Shown piece after piece: positions 17,433 to 29,800 of a stretch of 64,000 bases of DNA; position 1 is the stretch's first letter; the number at the start of each line of letters is the position of its first letter. The stretch is from Thecamonas trahens ATCC 50062 (taxonomy: Eukaryota; Apusozoa; Apusomonadida; Apusomonadidae): NCBI RefSeq assembly GCF_000142905.1, contig NW_013657640.1:177246-241245 (forward strand), written 5' to 3'. The translations under genes and the position numbers were made by a program. The notes under the pieces are model-generated. The model saw only the letters and a program-made list of their open reading frames with translations. It did not search any database and had not been told where the DNA came from.

Positions 17433-20400
17433 ATGGCTGTCTTTCCCCATGCCTACGTCGGCTCGTCGGGGCCGCACAGGGAGCGACCACAGGTACGCAG
17501 GGCAAAGGGGGAAAGGGAACAGGGAAGGGGAAGGGGAAGGGAAGGGCATGTACTCACTCGTCGCTATGGGTTTATGTGGGGGGGTCGGTGGCTGGTGGAT
17601 GCGCCTGTGTCTGGCTGGCTCACTGGCTCGGTGGCTGATGGACTGGCTCGGTGTCTGGCTGGCTCACTGGCTTGGTGGCTGATGGACTGGATCGGTGCCT
17701 GTGGACTGGATCGGTGCCTGTGGACTGGATCGGTGCCTGTGGACTGGCTCGGTGGCTGATGGACTGGATCGGTGCCTGTGGACTGGCTCGGTGCCTCTGG
17801 CCTGGATCGGTGCCTGTGGACTGGATCGGTGCCTGTGGACTGGATCGGTGTCTGGCTGGCTCACTGGCTCGGTGCCTGTGGGCTGGATCGGTGCTATTTC
17901 CTTTCTCCCCTATACAGCGCCGCATCCGCATCTCGTATACCATCGAGGATGCAGCTCGTCCTCCTTCGCACCGCTTTGGCGTCAACGCTCTTGCAGTCGA
18001 TCGCATCAACGTATGTTGTGTTGCCTCAAGGCATAATGCATTCCCCCTCTATCCCCGCCACACTCACACTCATCCTCTCCCTACCTCCACAGAATCGCCT
18101 CTATACCGCAGGCCGCGACTCGACCATCATCTCGTGGGAGATGGGCGCGACAAGGTCCCAGGGCCGCGAACGGAGGGAGCCGTCTGCGCCGGTGGCCTCT
18201 CGCGTTCTCGCTGGCCACATTGATTGGGTCAACGACCTGGTCCTGTTTGGTGACGACAATCGTATGCTGATGTCGGCGTCGTCCGACACCTCAGTCGTGT
18301 GCTGGGACACATCCACCGGCGACGAGGTGTACGTCATGAACAGACATGCCGACTACGTCAAGGCCCTGGCGTACCTGCCTACTCGAGGTCTCATGGCCTC
18401 GGCTGGTCTCGACAACAAGATCTGTCTGTGGGACGTGGCCAACGTCGCCGCCTCTGTCGAGCTGACAGGTCACAAGGACTCGGTCTACGCGCTTGCTGCC
18501 GCCACTAGCGCTCCGATCCTCGCCTCAGGATCTTCTGAGAAGCTTGTTCGCCTCTGGGACGCCCGGAGCCACCGCAAGATCGGCAAGCTCAAGGGTCACA
18601 CTGACATTGTCAAGACGCTCGCCGTCGACGCCTCCGGCTCGCTCATTCTCTCCGGCGGCTCCGACGGGCTGGTCAAGCTGTGGGATGTCGGGACCCGCAA
18701 GTGTCTCGCCTCGTACCGCATCCACGGCGACTCGGTCTGGTCGCTCCGGGCCTCAGACTCGCTCACTCACTTTTACTCGGCCTCGCGCGACGGCTCCATC
18801 GCGTACTCGACTCTCCGCTCCGGGCCAGATTCGGTTCTCTCGGTCCGCCTCGCCCAGCTCGACCATCAGGTCCTCGCCCTTGCGCCGACTCACACACCCG
18901 GTGCCCAAAAGGCTGCTTCGCCAGGCCTGGTCTGGGTTGGAACCACCACATCGTCGCCAGTCGCCTTTGCAACTCCGGAGCCTGATCTGGCCCAGGACCT
19001 GTCGTCGTCGGTCTACGTCCCGCCACACACCGCAGCCTCGGCCTCTGGCGTCGTTGCCACCCCGCGAAATGCCCTTCCACCCAACACCCTCCCCGCGCCT
19101 CGAGCCCTTGCTCCCGTCGCCACCCTTCCGGGCACCACTGGCATCGTTCGCCACCAGATCCTTGCCGACCGCCGCCACGCGCTCACCCAGGACAACTCGG
19201 GCCTCATGCAGGTGTGGGACGTGACCCGCGGCGTCAAGATTTCGGACCTGCCTAACGCAGACGACTGGGACGAGGAGCTCAAGACCCAGAACGACAACAT
19301 CGGCCCTGTCGCCGTCCCCTCGTGGCTCACCCTCGACTCCAAGACCGGCGGCCTCACCGTTCATCTCACCCAGCCGCAGTGCTTTGCCGCAGAAGTCTTT
19401 GCCGAGGACCTCAACCTCACCCCCTGCTGCCGCGAGCTGCCCGAACCCGGGACACGCATCAACATCGGCCACGTAGTGCTCAAATCCATCTTCCGCCACG
19501 CCATCCGCCAATTCCTCGAGGAACACTCCGCCAAGGCCCGCCGCGCCGCCCGCCGCGCCGCCGCACACACCGCACCTGCGCCCGCCGACGACGACGTGTA
19601 CTCGGATGAAGGCACTGCTGGTCGTGCCACAGGCTCCGCCGCCTCAGCCTCGGCCTCGACTTCGGCTGTCTCAAAGTCATCGCGACGCAGACGCCGCCAT
19701 CGCAACTCGCGCCACGCTGGCCGCTCCGGCCGCAGAAAGGGCAAAGCCCGCAAGAAGCGCTCCGACACTGCAGGCGAAGAAGAGCAGGAGGAAGAGGACG
19801 ACGACGGCACTGCGCCTCTCTCCGCCTCGGCCTCCCGCTCGCTCGGGGAAGACTCGTCCAACGACTCGCGAACATCGCAAGATCGTGCTTCACCCCCTAT
19901 CCCCGGTGCAGCGTCAGCCGAGCTCGACTCGGACTCGTGCGTCGGCTCGGCGGTGTCGTCATCATCTGCCGATGCCGAGGAGCAGGCTGAGGATGCGCTC
20001 CTCGATCTGCAGCGCGGCGAGTCCCTCCTTCCGTGGTTCTTTGACCTCGCCGACTCGACTCGCGTCGTCGCCACCGAGGAGCCGTCGGGCCGCAAGCTGC
20101 TCTCTCTCACTGTCGGTGCCATGCACTCCAAGTGGAGCGAGATCAACATCGAGACGTGGCTTCACAACGCTCTGTGGGAGAACGTGCTCTGGGCCAATGA
20201 GCCGTCCAAGATCCTGTTCACCCTCGAGCCGCGCCCGAACTCGGACCTTGCCGCCCTCTCCACTACCGGGCAGTCGCTGCAAGCTGCCCGAGTCTACCGC
20301 GTCAAGCGTGTTGCCGCACACGTCTTTAACCAGCTTGGCCTTGACCGAGAGGGCTATGACCCATCCCGGCCCTGCGACGCCGTTGCCGTCTACTGTCGCA

Positions 20401-20861
20401 GCACACGCGTCGGGCCCGCAGTCGACCTTCGTGCCATTCGCCACCACTACTGGTGCGCGCCAGACGATCTGTGTCTCACCTACGACCGTGCCGCGCCTGC
20501 GCCGCACTCCCGCCTGCCGTCACCGGTCGATGACGATGAGCTTGCTCCCTCTCCCGCAACCGACCCCGAGGCCGAAGAGCAGGCCGAGGAGCTCGAAGAG
20601 GTCGCTATCGCAGCCGCTGCTGCTGCCAATGAGAGTCCGTCGCGCAAGCGAGAGTCAGCCGGCCATCCGCTTGCGCCGCAGCCTAAGCGCGCAAAGACGT
20701 TGGCGGCCGCGGCGGACTTGGAAAACTCCGCTAGCTCCGGTGATACTGACACCGAGGCAGCGTCCGAGGCAGCGTCTCGAGTCAAGAACGCGGCCGAGAC
20801 CAACACTGCGCTCCGGGTTACCGGTCGGGAGGGTTCGCCGTCGATCGAGGCAGTGGCGTAG
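17433..20861 (+). CDS. WDR48: WDR48/UAF1-like WD40 protein
   Basis: WDR48 (UAF1) activates USP1/USP12/USP46 deubiquitinases. Three exons: 17433-17492, 17918-18010, 18093-20861; introns with GTACGC/GTATGT donors and tacag/cacag acceptors, all phase 0, 973 aa. The joined N-terminus reads RRIRISYTIEDAARPPSHRFGVNALAVDRINNRLYTAGRD in pieces that match WDR48 (VSYVI...GVNAL...RLFTAGRD). WD repeats (about 30-330): HIDWVNDLVLF, SASSDTSVVCWD, YVKALAYLP, SAGLDNKICLWDV, SGSSEKLVRLWD, SGGSDGLVKLWDVG. A long Ser/Arg/acidic insert (about 560-710) separates this from a C-terminal DUF3337-like ubiquitin-like part (LRAIRHHYWCAPDDLCLTYD). The tail carries an NLS-like cluster (PKRAKT). It converges with VPS13, 35 bp between stops. 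Confidence 0.94.
17601..17892 (+). repeat. Intronic 19-bp minisatellite
   Basis: Units gactggatcggtgcctgtg recur every 19 bp from 17685 (17685, 17704, 17723, 17742...), mixed with variants carrying ggctggctcactggctcggtg. They lie wholly in WDR48 intron 1 (17493-17917). Translations are an artefact of the repeat. The period is not a multiple of three, so the frame rotates. Confidence 0.9.
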
Positions 20862-20896
20862 CCGCGAGAAGTAGCACCAGCGCTAGGTGTCGGTGT

Positions 20897-23800
20897 TTAA
20901 CTTGAAACCTGGACCACAAAGGCAGAGAGCTCGAGGGGGGTCATCTCGACAGCGCCGGCTCGAACCTCGGCATCCACAGCCATCGACGTGCTGACCGCCA
21001 TCAGCCGATTCTGTCCGGGTGCAACGACATAGAGCACATCGCCGACCGCCACCAATGTGCCGGCTGGTGGATACTCGTCGGGGCGAGCCTTGGTCAGCGG
21101 CTCGCCGGTGGGAATGGCCTCCACGACGTCGGCCGGCAGCGTGAGCGCGGCGCCGGTTGTGTACCCTCGCACCGCCGCCAAGCCCGCGGCGACCTTGCGC
21201 TTGAACCCATCACACACAAGCATGACGTCCGAGTCAGACTCGCGGCCCTTGATCAGTGTCTCGTTGGGAAGTCGGAACCGGAACTGCCGCCTGGTACATC
21301 CTGCTTCGCCGGCCCAGCCCGACGCGGCTCGCAGAGCATTCACGGCCGCCTCGAGCTCGCGGCTCGACGCAAAGTAAAGGTTGAGCGAGTCGGCCGAGAC
21401 CGAAGTGTGGATGCGAATGACCAGAAAGCCGCGCTCGACCTCCAGCCGCAGCAGCGAGTCGAGCGGTGCATCGTACGCCAGTCGTCCGGCCGCCTTGGGA
21501 TGGAGCTTGCTTGTCGCTCGCGCGTAGTATGCATCCACAATCTCGCGGGTGTGCGGCGCAGGATCCAGGATGTAGAGCGTTGACGTCGAAATGATCGCCA
21601 GTGCACCCTCGTTGGTGGAAAAGCTCGCCACAAACGCCTCGGCGCCGATAGCCATGCGCTCGCGCGCCTGCGGCGGCAGCGCTCTCCACGCCGCCAGCTG
21701 GCCCTCGGCCTCGTCGGGCGAGTACGGCTGGAGCACGCCGCCGAGTCGGTGCGGGACAACTCGCGGCAGCCGCCGCGGCGCCGGTGGACCAGCCACCATC
21801 GACGCCGCGTTGCGGATGCCCTCTGATGCCGAGTCGACAAGGTCGAGCGCGCCAACCACAGGCTTGGTCACCAGCCCCGCAACGCCCTTGCCCACGCCCT
21901 TGAAGAACCCGCGTGCGCCAGACTTGCGCGAACCCTTGACCGGCTGTGTCACCACGCCGGTCACGCCCGAGATCAAGCCCTTGCCGAATCGCCGCAGGCC
22001 AGTCGTCACACCTGACACCGCCCCGGTTGGCTGGTTCCGCTCGCGATCTGCCTGTCGCTCTGCCGCGTACTCGCGATCCATCGAAAGCGCCGTGAGGCCC
22101 TTAGAGACCGACGCCGCCAGCTTGGACGTGGTGTTGAACACCCCATGCACTGTATTGCGCACCAACGACTCGCCGCCATACACCAGGCCAGAGGCAAACG
22201 CCTCCGGCCCTTGCCGAAGTGCCACCACCGGCTCGTAGAACGCGTCTGACACTCCGGTCTTGAGGTCCGCCACCAGACCCAGTGGGTTGCCGAGCACCTC
22301 CGACGAGCCCACAAGCGCCAGTGCCTGCGCACGCGCTTCACCCGAGTAGTGCGCCCCGACAAGCGCCGCCAGCGTCGCCGGGTTGACAAACAACCGCTCC
22401 GCCACAAGGTCTGACAGTGAGAGCGGCGCGCGCTCCACCGCGGCCACCATCGCCAGCAGCTGTGCGCCCATTCCTGGCCGCCGCTCTGCACATCGGCATC
22501 CATCGCAAACGTGAGCGAGCACGAGATCGACGGCAGTTGCAGGAACGAAAAGTACAGCTGCTTGCCGCCACTGCCCGCGCCTTCTGGCCCATCCTTGTCG
22601 CTCTCGGGCCCAACCACGCCGACCGTCTCTGCCAGTGCCTGCAACTCGGCAGCTGCGTCAAAGACGTCATCCTCCGGTCGCCATGCTCTGCCAAGTCCGC
22701 TGAGCGCATTGAGCGACGAGAGCTCGGCCCGGAGCTCTAGAGGCGCAACGGCAACCATGAGTGCCGAGATGTAGCGAACCGACGGCGACGACGCAGATCC
22801 GGTTCCCTCCAGCGAAAAGACCGGTAGCTCGCCACGCTGTGACGATGCCGTCGACGACGACGCTCCGCCGCGTCCGCTGCGCCTGTCCTTCTTGCATCGC
22901 GGATAGAGTAGGACCGGGAACTTGGGCTTGTGGCTGGGCGACGCCTCCACAGTCTCGATTTGCGCGCCCCAGATGTTGGCAGACACAGCAGCCTCACCGT
23001 CACTGAACACCTCGAGCTTACCCTCGATGTCGTCAAGCGAGACAAGGAAGAGCTCGCCAGGTGCACCAAATCGCCGTGGGTGGTGTGGCACAATAACTGA
23101 GACCGTGATGGCCAAAATGTTGAGGTCCACCGTCCACGGCGTCGTCGGCGGGCGCGGGACAACAGCCCAACCATCGGTAACCACGGCCGCACGAGCCGCC
23201 GCATCGGCCGCCGCCGCCGACACCTCGGCCATGCTCGCCCCCGCTCGCCACGACGCTTCCAGCACCATGGCCGGCCCGTCGGCAAACACGTTGACCCGCA
23301 AGATGTTGTTGGGGTGCAAGACAAGGACCTCGGCAAGGCCTTCGGCAGCAAATATCGACGACGGGAACGAGATGGCAAGATCGCTCTGATTTGGTCGCAT
23401 CCAGCTGAGCGAGAGCTCAAATGGCGCGCCCGAGCCCGCCTCGGGCACCAGGCCGGTCTCACCCAGCGCCGCAACAGGCAGAGCGTGCGACACCCCGCTC
23501 TCCATCACCTCTAGCGCAAATGGAGTCTGATTGCGGATCCGGTATGGCGCGATGGGCACGTGGTGCGAGAGACGGACCACCACCGACTTGTCCTCCACCA
23601 CCATGTGCAGCCGCACAAGGTTCATGGTGTTCGTCTCGTAGTTGAGGAGCTTGACTGGGCAGTCGATGAGCGAAGCAAGGCCAAATGGGCGCGTCCATCG
23701 CCAGCCGGTACCATCAGCACGGCGCATAAAGACGTGCCGCTCTATGGTGGCGTCCTGCCACACCACTGGCGCCCGCGACCGCGGCGGAAGAATGGCCAGC

Positions 23801-26800
23801 GGTATGCTGCTCGCCGGTGCCTGTGTAAACTCGAGCGACGCAGAGGTCTCGTTGACCAGCACGTATCGTGGCTGGATGACCACCAGCCGCGTGTGAGCGA
23901 GGAGGCCGGAACCGACCTGAGACGAGAGCGTCATGTCGTACCGCGCCGACCGCGACGCCTGTCGCCGCCGCTCCTCGCAAGTTAGCAGGCTCTCGCCGAT
24001 GTTGCCCGAGACATCAATAGCGGCCGGCGAGTAGTTGGTCTTGTCGATGCTGACAACAAGCGGAAAGCTGGAAAAGTACAGCGGTGCTGCTCCCGCCGAG
24101 CCGTGGCGGATGGCTTGCGCAACTCGGCCGCGCCGCCTGTGCCGCCGCAGCCGGCGCCGAGCCCGCAACTTGCCGGCCATGGTTGTTGCCGACGGCGACT
24201 TGGAGTAGAACGTGATCTTAGCTTCGGCCACTCCGACACCGGGCACAGGCGTGCACAGTTCGGCATCACAAGCCGCGCCGCTAGCCAGGGCGGGGAGAAC
24301 CTTGTGCTTGCTCGTGGTCGCTCCCGACTTGGCGAACCGCGCCTCCCACGGCGTCTTGTTGATGAACCAGTACTCGGCATAGCACACAACCGAGTGGGTC
24401 CGCGTGTCGGGATCGTAGTCGGTGGCAAATCTCACGACCGAGACCCGGGCAGTGTCGCCCATGCCGAGCGCGCCAACCTGCGGGAGCGAGAAAAACTGGG
24501 TGCGGGCAATCCTCTCAAGCGCGTCGATCTGAGCGGTATCGCACTCGTCAAAGTCCTCGGGGAGGAGGCGGACGACGGTCCAATTTGACCAATCGTGGCC
24601 ACCGGCCCGGATCCGCATGCGGAAGGCGCCGTCGTGGACATTGACCTCATGCACATCAAGCGAGTTGAGCGGACCAAGCTTGCCGGCGCGGGAAAGGATT
24701 TGGCCCGCCACAGGCGCCAGCTCATATTCGAGGGCGCACGGCAGCGCGTTAGTCACCGCCATCGGCGTCGAGATCGAGAACCAGTGGCCCGGGTAGACCT
24801 TACACGCCAGAAAAGCGTCGGCGCCGGAGACCACAGGCTCGGCATAGACATTGGCACGGAGAGGAATGAGCGAGTCGGTGTTCGACTTGCCCTCGGCTTC
24901 GACAACGCCTGCAAGAAGCGGGTCATGACTCGCAAGTCCGGTCTCGTCGACAAGCTCGATCTTGCGCCACTTGAAGCCGGCCTTGGGCCATTTGTAGCCG
25001 CCGGTAGGCCGGATCTTGACGGCTGCCGAGAGGCCCGAGTGATGAGGCAGGAGAATAAGCGGCGGGATGGCGACGAACTCGCCCGACGCAAGGCTACGCG
25101 AGAGCGAGAACGACAGCTTGGTCGCCTTGGCGCCCGCCACCACTTCCCACGCCAGCGCAGAGTCGTTGCGCAGAACCATGCCCGAGGCAAACTTGAGATG
25201 GAACTTGCCCTCGGGCAGGAGCGTGACCTCGTAGTAGAGGTAGGCGCCGGATGGCGCGCCGCTGGAGCTCCACTGCAGCGCCACAACATGCGAGCCGACC
25301 GAGGTGAGCGGAAGAGTCGTGATCGGCGCAAAGAGCGCAGCAAGATCCTGGTCAACCCCACCCCAGTTGGGATCGTCAACCAGTGGAAGGTAGTTGGCGT
25401 CGACGAGCGCCTGAGCGACTGGCCCGGTCAGGAGCTGTGCAGTCATGGTCGTTTCCGCGGACGACGCGAGCTTTCGCACCTTGGAGGTGTGGAGCGGGAG
25501 AAGAAGTGGTGAAGCGGTGTTGGCCTCCAGCTCGGTGACGCACCCGTCGACCGAGAGCCGGAGAGCAAGTCCAGTCGCGTTGGTCACCATGTATGGTGAG
25601 CCGCGCGATCGCTTGTTGGTCAGCGCCTCGGCGGTTGGCGTACTTGGGCCGGCTCCCGTAGGTTCTGCGGCCGACGCTGCAGCCCGGTTCGGATCGTCAG
25701 ACCGATCGGTGGCGAGCGCAGCAAGCTCGGTCGCCAGTCGCACGACGCCGAGGCCAGCAGCTGTGACGGTGACAGCTAGAGGCGACACAACCGCGAGCTT
25801 CAAGGCGAGGCCGTCGCGGGATTGGGCGTCTGCAGGCCGCAGGCCAATTCGAAGCATGGTCTTCTCGACCAGCGGCTCCCAGGCTGAGACCTCGCAGTTA
25901 AAGAAGTTGAGCGCCACCGCAGCGTTGATGCGCGGGTTCTCGCCGGCCGTTGAGCCGCCCATTGACGCATCGAGGCGAAGGAGCGGCACATTCTCGCCTT
26001 GTGAGTCGTTGACCAGTGTGACTCGCAGCGACTGGGAGGCCAGCGTGAGGACCATGCCTGGCGATGGAGGCTTGGCCTCTGATGCTGCGGCGAGCTCAGT
26101 GGAGACAGCCGGGGCCGTCTGGCCGGCCGAGAGCGAGGCAGCGGCAGCAGCCATGAGGCTGACGTCCGAGTAGGCGACAAAGGCGTCGTAGGCGGCGGTG
26201 GCGACCACAACCGAAGTCGGGACCGCTGGTGCTGTCGAGACGGTGACCGAGATGTCAATGGGAGCCAGGATGGCGACAGCCGAGCTCGCGAGGTTGTCAA
26301 TGTCGGCAGCAAAGACCTCGAGGCTCTTGGACTCGATCCGAGTGGTGGCTGTTGCGCCCAAGCCATCGTAGACGACCGAGAGCGACTGGTCCAGCACAAG
26401 GGCACGCGAGTCAGGACGGGTGTGATCGCCAGGCATGACGATTTGCGGCGAGGAGATCAAAACAGTTGTGAGGGTGCGGGTCGCGCGCTTCTCCAGCGGG
26501 CGGTCGAACCAGGCCGCAGTGGTGTCGCGATAATGCGGCGGCGACGGCGAGTTGTCGATGGGCCACACAAAGGCGTAGAGCTCACGCATGACGTCGGGAA
26601 CCACAAGCGTCTGCGAGTGGTCGAGAGTGACGGTGTACGAGAGGCCCGGCATGGGCGCGCCCAGCGGATGGTGGACACCGGCAATGGTGAGCTGCGGCGC
26701 GCCATTGGTGCCGTCGGCAGGGACAACCGGCGCAAGGAGCGAGGCGTGGACCGAGGTCCGAAGATATGGCTCACGAACGTCGCGGAGGAACAGGCCCTGG

Positions 26801-29800
26801 ACCGTAAGCGACACGTCCATGTCGCCACGGAGCCGCGAAGTGGTGCGGAGAGCAAGACCGTCGATGACGGCGTGGGCAAGGGGACCTGCGCCAGAGAGCG
26901 CGTTGAAGACCACGGTGCCCGAAGGGAGGTCCATGCCAAAGACAAAGGTGGCAGCAGAGACATCAGCGTCGCTGGCGCCTGGCGTGCAGGCGTCAAGTGA
27001 TGGAAGCAGGCTCGGATCCTTGTCCGGAGGCGGCGGGCGAGTGCCGACCGAGGCCGGTGCACGGTCGAGCTGCAGATACGCTGACGCCTTGGTCTCATCC
27101 ATGGCTTCGCCCGAGTAGGCGTTGACGAGGGTGTACTGATCCTGGCTGAGGGTGGCAACGACGCCAGACCCAAATCCGATGGTGAGGCATGAAGCTGTGC
27201 CAGGAACAAGGGCACGCTCAAAGGCGAGCGACGTGGCAACGTCGAGGACCAGATTGGCCTCGGCCTCGTGAGCAATGGTGGCAATGCCAGCGTGGCCGAT
27301 GCTGATCGAGAGTGTGTCGGTACCAGCGTCAAGGTCAAAGGCGTTCGAGCCCGACACGCCTGCCAGCTTGAGAACGATAGCGTCGCGGGAGAGCGCGTTG
27401 CGTGGAAGGGCAATGACAGCTCGTGGCACGTCGAGCGTGAGGCGGTAGGGAGTCGGCGCGTCGGGGACAGCCTCGAGAGTCGTCGACGCCACGGCACTGC
27501 CGCTGGAGGCGGGTTTGGGAAGCAGCGTGCCAAACGATCCAAAGTAGGCCGCCATGTCCATGGCAAAGCGATAGAGAAGGGTGATTTCGAGCGGAGCAAC
27601 CGCAACGCTGATGTCGAGCGGAGCGTTTGGCTCCATGCCGACAACAACGTCGACCGAGGTAGCGGATGACGTCGCGGACGACGGCGCGCAGACGGCGGTG
27701 TGACAGCCTGCCCACGGCGAGGTGTCAGTGACAGTGAGCGGGCCGAGATGAGCTTCGAAGTGATGCGCGAGGTTGGTCGAGGTGAGCGAGAACGTCGACG
27801 AGGCAAAGCCAAGATGGGCAAGATGAACAAAGGCGCGCGGTGCTTGCTCAAATAGATCCGGCAGCGGCGCACCCGACGGTGGGTCAAAGGCTACGAGACT
27901 CACACCAAACGAAGCGAGATTGACGCGAATGGAGCCAAGGCCGGACGATGCCGCGTCGGCAGGCTGTGGCGCAGGAACAGCAGCACTCGCGTCCAGAAGC
28001 GGAGCACGGCTCTCGGGCGCTGCCGACGACGCGGTGAGAACGTCGAGGTAGGTGAGAAGGCGGGCGATAGAGAGGCGCGAGAGCGCAAAGTCGACGGCGC
28101 TGATGTCAACAAGGAGACCATCAGGGGTGTAGGCAAACGAAACAAGCGAGTCACCCGCAGAGTGCGACGAGACCAGTGGAGCGGCAGGCGAGTCGGCCGC
28201 GGTCTCAAGGAGGTCCGAGACGAGAAGCGTAGAGAGTGCGCCACTCCATTCACTACCTGCGCCGGAGAGCGAGGCATCGACAAAAGCGATGGAGAGGATG
28301 GGAAGCCGTGGGCGCTCTTCGTCGGGCTCGGAATCGAGGGTAAGTGCAACGCGTGGGACAAGAAGCGAGATACGAAACGGAGGAGACGACGCGTCTGGAG
28401 CAGAGCTCGTCGCGGGCACGACATCGTGCGAGCTCAGCGTTGGGCGAGCCGGAGCCACCGGATCGGCGCCAGCCAGGTTGCTCAGCACGATAGCGACAGC
28501 ACGGCCAACGTCCGAGACCGCGAGCTGCGAGGTGACGTCGCCGGCACGGACGTCGAGAATCGGGGCGGGGCCGGCGACGTCGAGCGAAGCGGCCATGTCA
28601 AACGGCTGGCAGAGGAGGAGCGGCGGCTGGTCGGCGTCGGCGTAGACGGCAGCGACGACATGCGATAGCGAGAGAGTGTAGGCAGTGGGTCCGCTTGCGG
28701 GAGCGACTGCCAGGGTGCCGAGCTCAAGAGTGACGGCCTCGCGCGAGGTGGGCGAGGCCGGGATGATGATGACTGGTGAGGCGACCGAAGCGTGGCAGGC
28801 AAAGGATGCGGAAGGCGAGGTCTGGGTGGCGAGCGTCTCCATGGTTGTGGTGGCGAGCGATGACGCAGTGTTTTCCACGGCCGGACGGAGAGCGCCGAGC
28901 TTGCCGAGCACACTCGACACAACTGTGAGTGTCGAGGCAAGGACGACAACACGGACCGACGGAATGTCGAGACGGGCAACAAGGGTGGCGGCCGATGCCG
29001 GGTCGTAAGAGAGATTGACTTGTGCGGCGTGGGTATCGGTGAGCGTGATGAGCGAGTCGGCGTAGGGCGAGTCGAGCGGAAGGGTGGCGTCCAAGGCCGA
29101 GATGTTGCCCATGGTGAGCGAGGCGGTGAGCTCGCCGGAAGAGGCGCGAGCTACAGCGGCGGACGAGCTAGTGAGCTCGGCCGAGAACAGCGGGGCGGTG
29201 GAGTCCTCGCCAAGAAGGTCGAGAGTGATGCAGTTGACCGAGGCCGAGGCGTCGACAACACCAGTCCAGCGCGCGCTGGCGAGCGCGGCGTCTGGCGCAG
29301 CATGGACGTCCGGGCTGGTCTCGGCCTTGGGCAGCGGTGCGAGGGCCGAGCGGACGTAGCCGTGGAGAGCGAGGAGCGGCGGCGGGAGGAGAACAACGTG
29401 GAGATGTGCGGCGGCGACGTGAAGCGAGTGGGTGACTGGCGACGCTGCCAGCGCGACCGAGTACTTGAGCTCGACGAGCGCCGAGGCCTCAGCATGATCC
29501 GGGGTGGAGAGGAGAGCGACGCCGGAGCACGGGTCGATGACAGTGACCGACGGGACAGCAAAGTTGAGGAGGATTGCATCGGCCGAGTGGGCGTAGTCTA
29601 GATGGACACCAGTGACGACGACAAACGGAAGGCGGCGGTCGGTGCCGACAGGCTCGAGCACCAGCTCCAGCCGCGGAACGTGAAGGGCGAGGCGGGCCGA
29701 GACAGCAGCTGGCTCGGCAGCAGGAGCAACAGCTGAAGACGAGATCGGTTCCAGGTCATCGGCCGCGTCGAAAAACTGGTCCGAGTCCTCAAGCGAGTCT

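Noticed and set aside
17685-17892. Possible CRISPR-like direct repeats
   Set aside because: Units are contiguous with no spacers, in a eukaryotic intron; this is a minisatellite.
17651-18223. Apparent protein with DWIGACGLDRC repeats fused to WDR48
   Set aside because: Repeats have a 19-bp period and lie between a good donor (17493) and acceptor (17917); only the part after 17918 is coding.
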